64,000 bases of DNA from Schistocephalus solidus (GCA_017591395.1 WEDG01000293.1:124001-188000); one strand, 5' to 3'. Positions 21,870-33,980 are shown, counted from the first letter of the stretch. The notes: generated by a model not told the origin, from the letters alone. Numbers and translations: made by a program.

Positions 21870-23770
21870 TGTGTGGTGCTGTGATCTGAACTGCGCTTTT
21901 TACCACAGATTTGTAATGAGACGCATATGGCCGAGTGCCCTAGGGCAGTTTGGGTAGTTGAGAGAGGAGCAACGGATACGTGTTTGGGCTTCCGAAACTG
22001 GTTCGCCTGTCTCAGTGCAGGAAATTCACATGCGAACGAACAGGCCAATGCCTGATTCAAGCGTGTGGAGGCAGTAAGGACAGACTGGAGGTCTGGCTGC
22101 AGCGCTGGTTCTGATGGTGATTCTGTCGGCATTAGTCACGCTGGTTGTAGAGGAATTTTCGGATCTAGAATAAAGGTTTGTCTCGGTGACATTGCGGGAA
22201 GTCTCCCTGTCTTGCTGGGAATTTTCGGAGGCGATGTGGACAGGCAAGACGTGTAGCGGGTGTAGGCCGTGGCTACAGGCAGCGTTTATCCAGCCACACT
22301 GCGATGGATCCCCGGGAGTCCAGTCGGATCGATGTGTGCTTGGAATGTGTGGTAGCAATGGGGACAGGTTAGAAGTGAGTTCTCATTGCGGATGGAAATG
22401 GCCATGTGGTGACCAGAGGAAGAATGAGGGAATTGCCCTCACTCGTACTCACGGTGGTTGGTGAAATGAGAGTCGGGTAGATCATGATGATATTGCACTG
22501 AGTCCGGAGCTGAACAATGAGGCGGATCCGTGCTCGGGATGTTCGTTGAGACCGTGGACACGATAGCGGGGATTGGGTGCATGAGCCACTGGTCCGTAGT
22601 ACTTGATTCATACTTCCTTCTCCTTTTGTTTTGACAACAGTTGTTCGCTTTTCTTCTAATATGGCTGCTCCAGCCTTTTGACGGTAGTGTACCACGTCTG
22701 CCGACCTTGAGCGAGGTCTTCTCAGGTCTCCGAGTTGATTTGTATGTGCCCTAGGTAGGTCTTCACGGTGTCTTCGTATCGTTATTTTACGTTTTGAATA
22801 TGACCACCAGTAGCGACGTCACCGTTAAATAATCATCTATGCAGGTGCCTGACATAATCCTCACGACATGGTCTTCCTATCGCCAGGTGGGGCTACCGAG
22901 TAGGCCGGTTGTTTCAAGAGCCTTTATTTTTGCGATCCTTTCCTTTCACTTCACATTCAAATTTTTCTGGCTGCAGTTCACATGAAAATAGGTTAGCTTT
23001 ATTGCTTGGATTCCGTAGACTCTCCGTGTGCCTACCCTGTTCAACAACATAGTCGGCACAGTAGCCCTATACATTCTCAGTTTTATGCTGAATAGGATGC
23101 CGTGACAGTGCTAGGCAGTTTAGTAGTCGGCTAAAGATCTAGCTGTCTTTGAAGACCTGCGATGTGATTTCTTCGATAATTATTGAAATTGTACCTAAAA
23201 GGTACGTGATTTAGTCCGTTGCTATGGGGTGAGTTGCTTGAGTTGTAGTTAGCATTTGGCGCCGATCTATGCGTGACCATCGACTTCTCTGTGTGGATGG
23301 CCAGGTTGAATTTAGAGAAGCCGAAAGTGAAGAGGTCCACGTTCCACTGCATGTCTTACCCCCGTTGTCGTGTTTACATCACATCCATCCACAAACAATA
23401 GCTCATGGACGCTGGCCTTGGATACATGCGTCCATCTGTGTAAATCGCTGCGGATACACACATTTCGCCATGATTTTCGGAGTCAATCACGGTGAACTGT
23501 ATCAATGTCCCCGGTCAAACCCACGAATGAGGTGGAGAGTTCGGTTATCAGTTGCTGCCGCTTTTCCTGCAGTTTACGGGCTGTAAATTTAGAGCCGGTG
23601 GTTTCGCGCTGTTTTCAGAATTCTCACTGCGATTTTGGAAGACGTTTCTGTTCTGGATGCATGCGCGGGCGAAGACTTTGCCTGCAATGCTAACAGAGAT
23701 GCTTCCGTGGTTATCACGTAGATACCAGTTCCCCTTGCGTTTGTACATGCGAACGATTATTGCATCAGAG
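21870..23770 (-). pseudogene. LINE C reverse transcriptase and C-terminal finger remnant
   Basis: Minus-strand remnants include, near 23,735-23,640, an RT segment whose peptide begins YKRKGNWYLRDNHGSIS, the counterpart of the intact family's NHRGIS region. Around 23.27-23.35 kb a segment matches the motif D region. At 22.69-22.83 kb the post-RT tail is recognisable. Near 22,090-22,026 a finger remnant begins CPYCLHTLESGIGLF, the family's C2H2 unit. Many stops and indels intervene, and the catalytic motif cannot be recognised. It is non-functional. Confidence 0.7.
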
Positions 23771-23829
23771 GAGTCTTAGGAATCAGAAGAAGATGCCATC
23801 GCTGGAACATGGCGTTTATTGGCCTGGCG

Positions 23830-23859
23830 TTTCGGATTCTCGCTTGAACTCATCATCAG
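23830..23859 (-). ncRNA. Hammerhead-ribozyme-like core (PLE tail)
   Basis: Minus strand: CTGATGA, T, GAGTTC, a six-base loop, GAATCC, GAAA, then CGCC. Stem II has five of six pairs if G-T is allowed. GAAACGCC equals the 3' side of the Schistosoma hammerhead as I recall it. A GCGTC that could supply stem III and the cleavage site lies upstream, near 23,908-23,914. Confidence 0.5.
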
Positions 23860-23902
23860 AGACAGTCGCAGATAAGGGTGATGAGGGCGCCAGGGAGCAG
23901 TA

Positions 23903-23908
23903 TTTATA
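23903..23908 (-). promoter_or_regulatory. TATA-like box in PLE tail
   Basis: TATAAA on the minus strand within CCTATAAATACTGC, at the same place relative to the hammerhead-like core as CCTATAAATGCTGC at 57.58 kb. Conservation between two diverged copies suggests an element promoter. Confidence 0.35.
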
Positions 23909-24379
23909 GGACGCAGTTACCATGCCGCCCGATCCTGCGTACATCGCTGGGGGTCGTAGATGACGCGATGATTGCTCGTTAGTCCTCGTCCGTGTAGTTA
24001 ATTGTGGAAATTTCCTCACCGTTCTCGATTCTAGACGTGATTACGACTCGGCAATGTGGCTCACTGTCACTTTGGTCGCCCGCATCCACCACGCTTGGCT
24101 AATTACTCTGTCTGGGAAAAGTTTCAGCACAGAGTATGGAGCCGCAAGGTCACTGAGCTTACTCCTGGACTGCGGGGTAGCGAACTGAGACTCAAGCAGT
24201 TCACTGCTCATGCGATGGGATGCGGCCACACCTGTAAACTTAACGAGACCAAACTTCTTGCAAGGGCTGACAACCGCTTCGCTATCGGAAGTATGCAGGT
24301 TTACTGGTGTCGTTGGTGTTGAAGCTTTGGGTCTTTTACAGACTATTCTTCTTGGAAAGCAGAATGCGCGTTTATTCGT

Positions 24380-25260
24380 CGTTGTCGTCAAACCAGTTAT
24401 AGTCTTGTCGACATGCATGACAGAGGGCTTCCCTCGTGGTGGACTGGATGGTATCCCACAGTTTTTTTTTCCCGCAGGTTCTAGATATAGGTAATTGTCA
24501 CAAGGATTTGCATTTTGTTTCGGGTTGAACTTCATGCAACTGGGACAAACTTATCGGCGTTCAGCCCTATCAAGTAGTGCAGTATTTCACTTATCTAGTG
24601 TTGATTGATATAATGGTCGCCTGTGGGGCTGCGTTTGCAGTCGCAATGATCTGTCTCGCAGTCAATGCCACGCATGCCTTTGATCACTAGCACGCCACGA
24701 TAGTCAGGCCCAGGAACGAGGACATAGGACAGCAGACGCTAAGGTCGCGAGCGAGTGGGCACTAACGTTGTCATCTGTCGGATCGCAAGGTGGAAATATG
24801 TTTTGGTCAGGAGAAAACTGGGTTCCGTGCATGTCCACCGGATAAGGGCGTTGCTATTACAGCTGCCGATCTCGTGGCGATAAAACACTCCTTCTGAGTC
24901 GGACCTTGAATCAACCAAAGACAATCAGTCTGTCCGCCTTCGTTGCAGTCTCTAGCAAGACTTGCATTTCTCCGCAAATTTTTTCTTTGTGCCATCGGAG
25001 CGCAGGCGTCGACGGTGGTAGTAACGTGGTGGTAGTGGCATGGACGTAAGACGATCATTGGTGCCCTCCAGCAACCAGGACAACTGTCTCACATCGTTTC
25101 TGATGGCAAAGGTGACTCCGGCTTCTCGTCATTTGGTCCTCGGACACCCGTTTCTGATGAATGCTTATCTGACACCCAACTCCTCCAGTTGGTCATGTTC
25201 AGAGAGGTGGGTATAGCCGAGAGCTCCAATCTCTACTTTGCAGCCTTCCAGTTTGCGGGG
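24380..25260 (-). pseudogene. LINE C endonuclease and linker remnant
   Basis: 24,380-24,460 matches the LINE B linker around 63,065-63,135 (the plus strand shows GTCGTCAAACCAG and GGTGGACTGGATG in both). 25,080-25,260 matches the endonuclease N-terminal part at 63,838-64,000 (CTCCAGTTGGTC, AGAGCTCCAATCTC). No open frame spans a whole domain. Confidence 0.6.
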
Positions 25261-25689
25261 GACCAGAGCTGCCCTCCTTTGCGAACGGTTTGCTATTGAA
25301 TTGGCTAAAACGGAACGAACATTCCAGGTTTCCAAAGTGTGCAGTGGTACTCGAGCAGCCTGTGGATAAGCACCGAGACGAGACTATTAAACTGGCCCGG
25401 GTTCCCACCTCATATTTTGCGTTCATAAAACGTGGCCGGGTTTCTGACGGCGTGTTTTGGCAGCACGTTTTCGAGTACCCTCCGCTCGAGAGGGTAAAGA
25501 AGTGCTGTCCCTAAAATGGACTGCTGTGCCATCCCAAGTGTCACTGTCGAATTCCACTACAACTCACGACTTTTGTTTAGCGGGAAGACCACCTGAATTG
25601 GCCAGGGCCGCCTTCGGGATCGTATTTTTTCCGCTCTGTAGGACTTTTTGTTTTAGGTGGAAGAGGTAGCTTAAGAACTAGTTCAGGGT

Positions 25690-26270
25690 TATTGGGTGGC
25701 AGGACACCTGCACATACGAGAGCTCGATTGTCGTTACTGAATATGTCTAGCATGTGTTTTTTTAGCATGTTGGACGCAGGGAAGGTCACTTGCCAGTGAA
25801 TTAGTTTATGGTGATCGTAGACTTGCGCAGCATCCACCGCAATCTTTTCTTCACAAAATAGACCGGAAACGACGACCGGACACGGGATCAGGAGCAGGTG
25901 GCTGGCGTGGCGTAGGCCTGCGTCTAGGCGTGCCATCAAATCTTCCCCCATGTGTGGCATTTTTTTATGGACGCGCATCTCCAACAACGCCTGCCTTGAT
26001 CTGATCGGCCCGCCGCGTTGGATCAACGCATCTACCGCGTGGTCCGTTGTAGGTGGCCCACAACAGTTCGGTCGTCGATTTCGACGGGGTCCACCGTGTG
26101 CTCCACAGCATCGTGGTGCAGGGACTGAGACTCGCACGTGGGTTAGTTTCAAGTGATAGTAGACTTGCGCTGCAGCTCCCGCACTATCTCGCTCTCTCTT
26201 CCCTCACCTGTCTGTGTCCGGTGTCGAGACAGCGTCAAGAAAACCGGAGGTGGGGCCGGACACACACACA
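25690..26270 (+). repeat. R2 repeat, two units
   Basis: A degenerate unit (about 25,690-26,065) includes GGCGTGCCATCA and the trailing AACGCATCTACCGCGTGG. A better unit starts at 26,066 (GTTCGGTCGTCGATTTCGACG) and ends in GGAGGTGGGGC near 26,257, followed by a short (CA)n run. The first unit abuts the 5' end of LINE C. Confidence 0.65.
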
Positions 26271-26650
26271 CACACCGGACATCATCATCTATCTTATTTC
26301 GCAGGTCAAGGACGATTATGTGGGCCTGCTGAACATGGCTTCATGAAGCCAAGGGCGAGAGATGGGTGTTCACACGGTTCAAAGTAGAATTGCTCACCAT
26401 GTTGCCTGATGATTTGACGGGGTCAGCCAGTGTACTGCTTATAAAAGCTGGCTACCATCGTGGCCGTGCCCGCGCTAACAGATATTGATGGTATCGTCGA
26501 TGCTACACTGTTAAAATTGCCTACTGGGGACCTATATATATATGGCAATGTGAAGTCGTTCTACATCCACGCGACCTCACTGACAAGCACTGAGTGAGCT
26601 ACCGTTGCAACGTCTGTCCCTGCCTACGACACCTCGTACACCAATGCACC
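26271..26650. other. Unassigned sequence
   Basis: Nothing recognised between two R2 repeats. Confidence 0.35.
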
Positions 26651-27120
26651 AGTTCGACCGTCGCGAGCCTCAACGTTCACCGTGCACCCAACGGAGTGAG
26701 CGCAGCACCGATGACTTGCGCGTGATCTAGTCTATATTCGGATAACTTGCTTAGCATCTACTGCACACTATCCTCCCTAAGCCACCTTGCTGCAATGACA
26801 AGAAAATGTAAAGACGAGAGGTGGTGTGCGTGCGCGCGCATAGTCTGACAAGGCTAAACAGTCCGTCTGTTTGCGTTACACCTGATCTGACCCTCGCTAC
26901 ATGTATCAGGCTTCCATAAGGTATCTCACGTCAATAAGAGTGCCACCAAGGCTGACTGTAGCCTGGATGTCAATTTTGAGAACACCTGATTATCCCCGTC
27001 AATTGACAGCTTTTTAAGCCACGACTCTTAGCGTATCATAATAGATTGAAGTACATCAGGTTTATTATAGTGAGAAATGAGCTGATTTGCCCAATGTCAG
27101 CTTCACTCCATCTTTTCTCT
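26651..27120. repeat. Degenerate R2 followed by R3
   Basis: GTTCGACCGTCG at about 26,652 opens a decayed R2 unit, to about 26,830. 26,850-27,120 shows R3 blocks: AAGAGTGCCACC, CCACGACTCTTAGCG, ATAGTGAGAAATGAGCTG. R2 followed by R3 recurs at 58.5-59.8 kb in the same order. Confidence 0.55.
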
Positions 27121-27919
27121 TCCTTGAACTAGTTGACTTTCGGATTCTCTTAACCAACTGATGATGCGTTTGAACCCTGTATCTAATGCGGCTTGATAGT
27201 TTCGCATTCGGACGTATCACAGGCATGTTCATCAGTAAGTATGCCATCAAAAATCTCGCGCGATCCAGTTAATAGGTGCCAGTGTGACCAGGAAAACATA
27301 TTTACATACAAATATACATGGCGCAAACTATCCACAGACGGAACGTATGAGACAGTTACAAGCACTTCCTCGGACAGTGTCATCAGTATTTCGCTTCCTA
27401 GCACTCTCTGTCGCTGCATATCAGGTATTTACTCCTATGGGAATAGGGTTATGCGTGGCTGAATTGAGAAAGAATAAAACCTAGAACAGGGTTTTATTTA
27501 TCTATCCGTTCTCCGATTTTTTCGCATGTCGAACGGGCTCTATTTACGTCTTTGAGTCATAAGGTAACAGCACTACCACAGCCGCCGTGTGGGGTCACAG
27601 GCACTTCTCACGGATTTCCAAATTATAAAACCTTCAAATCTGCTAGTTTGAGTCTGGAAAGGTAGAGGGTGCCTGATAATTCGCAGTCTCCGAAACATTT
27701 CGGTGGCAGGGCAGGTGCTGCTTTTAGACAGCACACGGAACCGATCGCCCGTGCGAAAGTTTTCTAAAATTGCTTCTGTGATGGCCCGTGGGAGATTATG
27801 TTGTCTTCATGGCGCACATGTAGCAGCAGAAGTGCCTTGTGCATGCTGTGTTTGGCGCGAATAACGGTGAAATCGTCTCACCGAATGGCTTCATCCTTCA
27901 TAAATGCAGAACGTGCGTG
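27121..27919. other. Unassigned sequence
   Basis: No gene or repeat recognised. Confidence 0.35.
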
Positions 27920-28835
27920 CGGTAGATTCCTTAGCTCATGAAATGTCAACCAACATTCGTGAAATGGGTTTTTGATTCGAACAAATAACTTACGTGGGTA
28001 CGGCAATTGATTGATTATCGTCTGCAAAATGCATACTCTGTACACAAATGGCTGCTTAATTAGCACGCATTTTCCCATTGATTGTTGATGTCCTTATCGA
28101 TTCAGCTATATTTTATAGAAAACAGACAGAAATATTCTTTCTGTACTCATTTGGTAGCAACTCATGTCTTCTTTAAATTTTATACTAGAGGAAAGGTTAC
28201 CTTTTGGTTTTAAAAGAGTTTCTACTTATGAGATGTTTTAAGACCATAAAATATTCATTCACAATGCATCGTATCCGTAAATTTATTAATCTTGCCTACA
28301 AAGTATACAACCTGATCCTCATACAGTGCAACATTTTATGAGAACTATGTCATCTCTTCCTTATAGCGTGGAGTAATGCGTGTTTTTCCTTAGATAGAAG
28401 GTATGCAGCAGATAGTTTTGAAAACTTGAATGCAAGTGTATCAACTGGTAGGGCTCAACATTATTCAGCAATTTAGGAAGTGTTTTAAACCAAAAGATGC
28501 CCGGTCTTCAAGTATAAAATTTGCCGCAGGTGCAAGTTGCTACCAAATGAGTACAAGAAAGAACATTTTTGTACATGTTTTCTATAAACTATGACTGAAT
28601 TTATAAGATCATTGAAAATCCATGAGAAAAATGCGTGTTAATTAAGTTGATATTTTTTACAAAGTATGCTTTTTTTGACTCATTCAAAAGCCAACAACCT
28701 GGCGTGACTGAAATATCTTGAGATTTGGCTACACAATAATGAATCTTGCAACCCCACTTAAACCTTTTTTTTTTCCGAATCCGAAACGCATTTCTGAATT
28801 CGGTTAAACATTTAATGACACAAAGTCTTCTGGTA
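27920..28835. mobile_element. Foldback (long inverted-repeat) element, copy 1
   Basis: The left arm (about 27,920-28,225) and right arm (about 28,478-28,835) are imperfect reverse complements. For example CTTAATTAGCACGCATTTT at 28,054 answers AAAAATGCGTGTTAATTAAG near 28,630, and GTACTCATTTGGTAGCAA near 28,145 answers TTGCTACCAAATGAGTAC near 28,540. The spacer is about 250 bp. There is no coding capacity. Copy 2 at 37.8 kb has matching arms and spacer, so this is a transposed family and not a chance hairpin. Confidence 0.75.
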
Positions 28836-30837
28836 CTAGCGTCGCCTCCGACAGTAACTTTTTATTTAAGGCGTCTGTGGATGCGTCGCAGGAACTAGAG
28901 TTTTCTCAGAATTTCGACTTCAATGGAAGTGACATTTCGACTATATATGTTTTCTGCAGGCTGGGATGAGTGCAGCTCCATGTAATCCTGGAACTGCAGC
29001 CTGGAACTCTCCCAGGTAACCGAAAGCTGACGGTAAAGCAGTCAGTCAGAAGTCGTGACGATAAGTGAGGCTACAGTGACCAATCTCGGCTTATTTGGCC
29101 TCACCAGTCAGAATCAGGCCCAGAGGCCCCGAAGCTCGAGCAGAAAGCCTCTTGGCCCGTGATAATTTGAGTCAAAGTCCCACTCTGACACCGGGTCAGC
29201 GGCTATCAGGAATATTCAAAGTCATGTGAAAGCGGTACTTCGAACATTTTATTTCATGAATGCATATATGCGTTCCGCTTTGTCATTAAGTTTCCGTTTA
29301 GAATTCTGGTAGGCGATCGCGCATCGAGTTATGTCCATCAGATGATGGCAAATAATCAAGAAGTGTACATTACAGATTCCGCTGTCCTCTTCTCGGACAC
29401 AGCCTGAACCCACTCAAAGTACGAATAAAATTGGTTCCACTTGAACACCTTCCGACTAAGAGTTAGAGTAAACTCACGTTCAAAGGTGGTGCGAGAGAAA
29501 AGCACGATTTGACTGACTCAACACGATACAAATAGTTCGAATTTACCCCCAATAATGCCTTAGAGCTTAAAAGTCGAAAAAAATATTTGCCCATATTGAT
29601 ATATTTCGAGCAGTTCTTCATGACTATATGCACAAACTGACTAAGATCCACCAACACAGCCGAAAAATGTCGTTTTCTAACATCAAGGACATGGGTAGCA
29701 TTAGACGTCCTCTAGCGAAAACTTGAGGAGGAAATGAAGATAGACCTGTCTCATATTTTCCTCTCGAAGGAGAGAGGAACTCAAGGTTAGATATGCCAGA
29801 TTATGTGAATTTGTCATAAGTTTGAATTTGAGCACGTTCGAAACAAATCAATTAAAAATATAAAAACACGTAGCGTAGCGAGCGCAAGTACGAAGAATCA
29901 ATCTGTAACAGTGAAGCTTGAACAGTCCGTGAGGGTAATAGGCCACGGACGATACATGAGATAGCACGTCAAATATCTGACGTGGTAGGGGTTGAAAAAA
30001 TACGCCGGATGGTCCAGTTATGGCGTTCGGCTCCCATTATCGCATTTCATGTTATCACGTTATTACTGACTTCATCGGGCCCATCTTCCACTCAATCGAG
30101 CGGATAACCACTCCCAGTACAACTTTTTGCCGGGAAACAAAACCGTAGATTTCTCCCTACTTTTATTAAAACGCAAATTCCTAGGATAAATAACTACCGA
30201 TTAATCTGCGTTCATGGGCATTGCATCATCGACTTTAATATGAATAAGTCAGGCTCTTGTTCGCGAAAAACACAGGGAACACCGGTATGGTTAGGTCTGA
30301 TTAGTAAGCCCTAGACCGACTCCTTGCTACGATGTTCAAAAATTTTGCCCATTAAACTTGACGCTCTTTAGTCAAGTTTGAATGATGTCCGCACACGTAC
30401 CCTGTTTGAAGAACGACGCGTTCGCGTTCCGTCCTGCAATGTGGACGGGTTGACGAATGGAACTTCAACGCGACCTCGAAACTTTTCTTCCCAAGAATTT
30501 AGCTAGATACAGCTTGCCTGGGTGACTATAACAAAACTGCTGCCTGCAGGGAATTGAAAATGATATTTTTCTTTGTGATAACGGGTTTATTTCCCTTCCC
30601 TCGACCAAGCTCACTGAAAAACCGACATTTCCTTTACTGTGTGCAGTAACAACCAACTTCGTAGTTCACATCGTTTTAAGAGTATTTGACGTGCTGTTGT
30701 TAAATTTTTGGTGGCAGACACAAGGTCTCGTAAGTTTTGGGGGGCTTACTGCGCTGAAAAAAACAATGCGGGTTGACATGATCGTGTCAAAATGGCGAGC
30801 GCCTACGCAAGAGTTACCATTGATCGACAACAAGACA
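28836..30837. other. Unassigned sequence
   Basis: No recognisable gene or repeat. Confidence 0.35.
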
Positions 30838-31125
30838 ACGAGCTCGTGGCACAGGGGGTAGAACGTTAAACTTCTAGTCAACAGGTCGCGGGTTCGAGCC
30901 TCAGGTAGGGCAACATCTGGGGTTGGAGATGGCTGGCTGACGACGGCGAATAAGCCAGAAATGGCCATTTCAGTTTCCCTTGTCTTTCGTGGACATTTTT
31001 CGTCTGCCTTTCCCACTACTAGCCGCTGTGTGGCTGCAGGCAGGGCTTGAGAGTGAGCCCCAAGTTAGAGGTGGACGAGTGAGTTCTGTTCGCGATCGGT
31101 CAACGTTCGCCAACGACCCAAAGAT
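30838..31125 (+). mobile_element. tRNA-derived SINE, head then tail
   Basis: The tRNA-like head has A box TGGCACAGGGG (30,847-30,857) and B box GGTTCGAGCC (30,891-30,900), spaced as in tRNA genes. A body follows with the stem TGGCT..AGCCA. The tail segment (31,023-31,120) starts with GCTGTGTGGCTGCAGG. RNA polymerase III transcription is inferred from the boxes. It is not a functional tRNA, since no acceptor stem pairing is evident. Confidence 0.75.
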
Positions 31126-31264
31126 GTTCCCAAATCGCGTCAGAAAATACGGATTAGGTTAGGCAAGCATTACTGAGACATAAGAACACACAGGAAGCTC
31201 TGCAAGCAGTTGCCGCTAGCTGTCTCTACAGGCAGGCAGTCAGTCGTAGTTCATTACCTCGAGA

Positions 31265-31640
31265 CATTGTCCGACTGCGGCCAATTGGTGAAGAGAAATA
31301 TTATTCGTTGATAAACGCTCACCGATCGCTAATGGAATTGGTTTGTTCCGTTCTGCGTTGAGGTTCTTTCTCAAGCCCCACCGGCAGCCGCACAGCGACT
31401 AGAAGTAGTAGTAAAGGCAGATTAACAATACCGACAGAGACAATGGAGACTGGAATGACAATTTCTAGCTTATAAGCCGTCATCATCCAGTCATACCCAA
31501 CCCCAAGTGTTGCCCTACCCGGTGCTCGAATCCGAGATACGTTGATCAGAAGTACAACGCTCTAACCACTGAGCCATGGGCTCAGTTTTCTTGCTGGTTT
31601 AGTTTGGAAATAGTGACATTCGTTGATGAACTTTCACCGA
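31265..31640 (-). mobile_element. tRNA-derived SINE, minus strand, with part of a second unit
   Basis: Minus strand: A box TGGCTCAGTGG at 31,576-31,566 (perfect consensus) and B box GGATTCGAGCA at 31,533-31,523, then body and tail down to about 31,265. Upstream of the head (31,580-31,640) is the end of another tail (GTTCATCAACGAATGTCAC), again a tail-head junction. It faces the 30.8-kb copy, making an inverted SINE pair. Confidence 0.72.
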
Positions 31641-32040
31641 TCGCTATCGACTGGCGTCACGCGCTGGCGGAGGATCTGAAATGCGCGTAAGCTGAACGTG
31701 AAAGGCAAGACCGACAGGAGTCGGCGGCGGCGATTGCGCGAGCGGACCTCCAAAAGCCCCCTGCCCCTGAACTACTCTGTGCATTTGCACGAGATTGGCA
31801 GAGCGGCAACTGGGCTGGACAAAGGAGGACTTGAACTTTAAAGTCGGAGAACGACTTAAGAGAGCACAAATCCAGTTGCCTAGCGTAATCCTCTCCCAAG
31901 AACTTCCATGTTAGGGACGAGGTATCGAAAGCAGCAGCCTGGTGAAGTTTTTTTCTAAATCCGGTAGAAAAGCAATTGCATGAACTGTGGGGATATTTCA
32001 CGTGCATGACTTTGTAAATGTTTCTGAGCAAAGAAGAGTT
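31641..32040 (+). other. Possible decayed coding remnant, unidentified
   Basis: From 31,674 the plus strand reads for about 120 codons with only a few stops. Its composition is protein-like (AERERQDRQESAAAI, then ARADLQKPPAPELL). I recognise no family. It directly abuts the SINE and may be a decayed transposon gag-like frame or an old exon. Confidence 0.2.
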
Positions 32041-33980
32041 CTTCGTGTGCCCTTTATTATTATTTGCATTGCTCAGAGGATGAAAGTATTACATAATTTT
32101 TGCCATCCGTTCCTGTGCCCTCCGCTTAAGCACGTTTTCTTAGCGGCCTCCCACTCCTATTCGGCTCTCTGCTGAAGCCGCGCGAGTTTTGAAACTAACC
32201 TCGCGCGACCTCGAAACCAATAAAATTGCACCATTTCACGGATTGCCTGCAGGCGGCAGAGGACCCACGCCCTAGGATGAAAACTCTCGACGTCAGACCC
32301 GGACCCCACATAACTTACCTAAAGAGATGGCTAGCGGCAACCGATTCGCAGGGCCCCTTCTAAGCTAGTTAGCTCAGTAAAGCTTCTTCAACCTAATCAG
32401 TCATCCCTGACTTCTGATTTTTGAAGCCTTCATGTTGTCGACACAGAATTCCGACAAATTCATACACCCATAGTCGAGGTGTGTTGAGCAAAGGCAGACT
32501 GTAGCTTCTCATCGTTAAGTCACATCCAAACGTTACCTCCATCTACGGACAACCAGCCAGAATAGCGTGACCACTAGATCAAAGTTTGTGCATCGGTGTT
32601 CATTTGGAGTCCATGCATTTGGGCTCAGCTTAACCAAACATTAGCATCAAAAGTTATTGCCTTTCGACTGACCCAGCGTCATTCATATACATTTGAAAAA
32701 CCAAAGCACCCAAAAATGGCGAGATTCAGGTTGCGAAAGTCACACTTGTGTCATAGGTCTGACGTTGGTCTCCATATCGTGAAGAATTTACCGTCTCCGA
32801 TATAATGCAGGGGTCGAGGAAAATTGCGCCTACGCTCTCATCGTTATTAACCATCTTGCTCAGTATTTGTACATGATGTTGATGAGGTAGAACTTCTCTT
32901 TGCGAAATTCTTACGAACTTGAGTTTCCTTCTTTTTGAAAGGCAAGGAAATAATTATTGATGGTAGTCTCCATGATTTCGCATACAACACTCTTAGAGTT
33001 TGTCAGACGTTGAGGAGACGCAGGGGACAAAAGTCTGAGAGTTTATGTAGAAACCTCGACCGCACACAGTGACAGTCTCTTCCGTTCTTCCTCTAGAGGA
33101 TGCAACCGCACATAAATAAAATAAGATGATTTGATGACGGGGCAAGGATCTCCGAGATAAGCTTACTATTCATATAACGCTATGTTTGAATAGGGATGAT
33201 ATTAATTGGACGACAGATTCAAAAAGATGGTTCGGTAGCGAATTTCCTGATCAATTGTCCGCGGAAACTGTTATAGTGGATGGACTGTGTGGCACAGCCA
33301 CGTCAGCCGTGCGAGTTGATGGCAGCTATGTCGTGTCTAACTGATCGGATGATTTCCAGTTGCCCCACAGAACAAGAGATGGCTGCAGTCTTCTCTGAGT
33401 GACATCACTTACCTCGTTGATCCATACGTCCTAATAATAGCACAGGACATGATTTTTTAATTGCGGATGAAATGATCCCTTTCTAAGGGGAATAATGTAT
33501 TAAAACTGATGGACTGAAAATTTATACTGACGAGGATAAGGGATTTGGGGTGGTCACTCAGGAATTAGTCGCCACTGTCACTCAGTCAAGTCTTGACCGG
33601 AAAAATCTGGAGTTTTCACCGATGACCGATGAGCACTCAATCAAATGCTCTGTAATCGAGCTAAAGAAATTCAAAGCTCAGGGAAAATGGGGTGTCCATA
33701 TGTTGCCTTGCAATCAGGGTAGATCGGTGATCGTCCCTCCTATGCGACTTTGTACTCTCGTTCAACTTCCCTTTGTATTTGCCGGTGACATGTTTGAACA
33801 ATTGACTACTCGTTATTAACCAACCTTTGGTGCGGCCTAGAGACAAGAGTTCCGAGGCGTCATGTTATCTGCCACTAGAATAGAAGCGATTCACGATATT
33901 CTCTGAATTTGTAGGTTCCTAGCTGACGCTATATCCCGACCCTCCGTTGGAGTGATAATATCGCAACAGCTTAAGCCAGT
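32041..33980. other. Unassigned sequence
   Basis: No recognisable gene or repeat. Confidence 0.35.

Larger units (their letters stand above)
23777..24330. mobile_element. PLE 3' fragment nested in LINE C, with an internal inversion
   Basis: 23,777-24,204 reads on the minus strand as a PLE 3' end: the SELLESQFATPQS region, non-coding tail, TATAAA, hammerhead-like core and a short TCTTCTTC terminus. 24,205-24,300 instead reads on the plus strand as the immediately preceding PLE segment (GHTCKLNETKLLARADNR, matching GHTFKFDEAEILARADNR at 57.2 kb). The two halves therefore point in opposite directions, meeting at about 24,205. Confidence 0.7.
21860..25740 (-). mobile_element. LINE copy C (decayed), interrupted by a PLE fragment
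   Basis: The minus strand follows LINE A/B order: 5'UTR (25.45-25.74 kb, matching the leader of copy A), endonuclease (24.8-25.26), linker (24.38-24.54), RT (22.9-23.77), post-RT and finger region (21.9-22.7). Between RT and linker, a PLE 3' fragment (23,777-24,330) replaces roughly 590 bp of LINE. Every frame is broken many times. It is the oldest-looking of the four copies. Confidence 0.75.

Noticed and set aside
24041..24535. 164-codon minus-strand frame
   Set aside because: It spans the PLE inversion point and the LINE linker. Only its ELLESQF-region part is a real PLE remnant; the rest is out of frame.
30838..30910. Possible functional tRNA gene
   Set aside because: A and B boxes are present, but there is no matching acceptor stem or clear anticodon arm, and copies share a long non-tRNA body, so it is a SINE.
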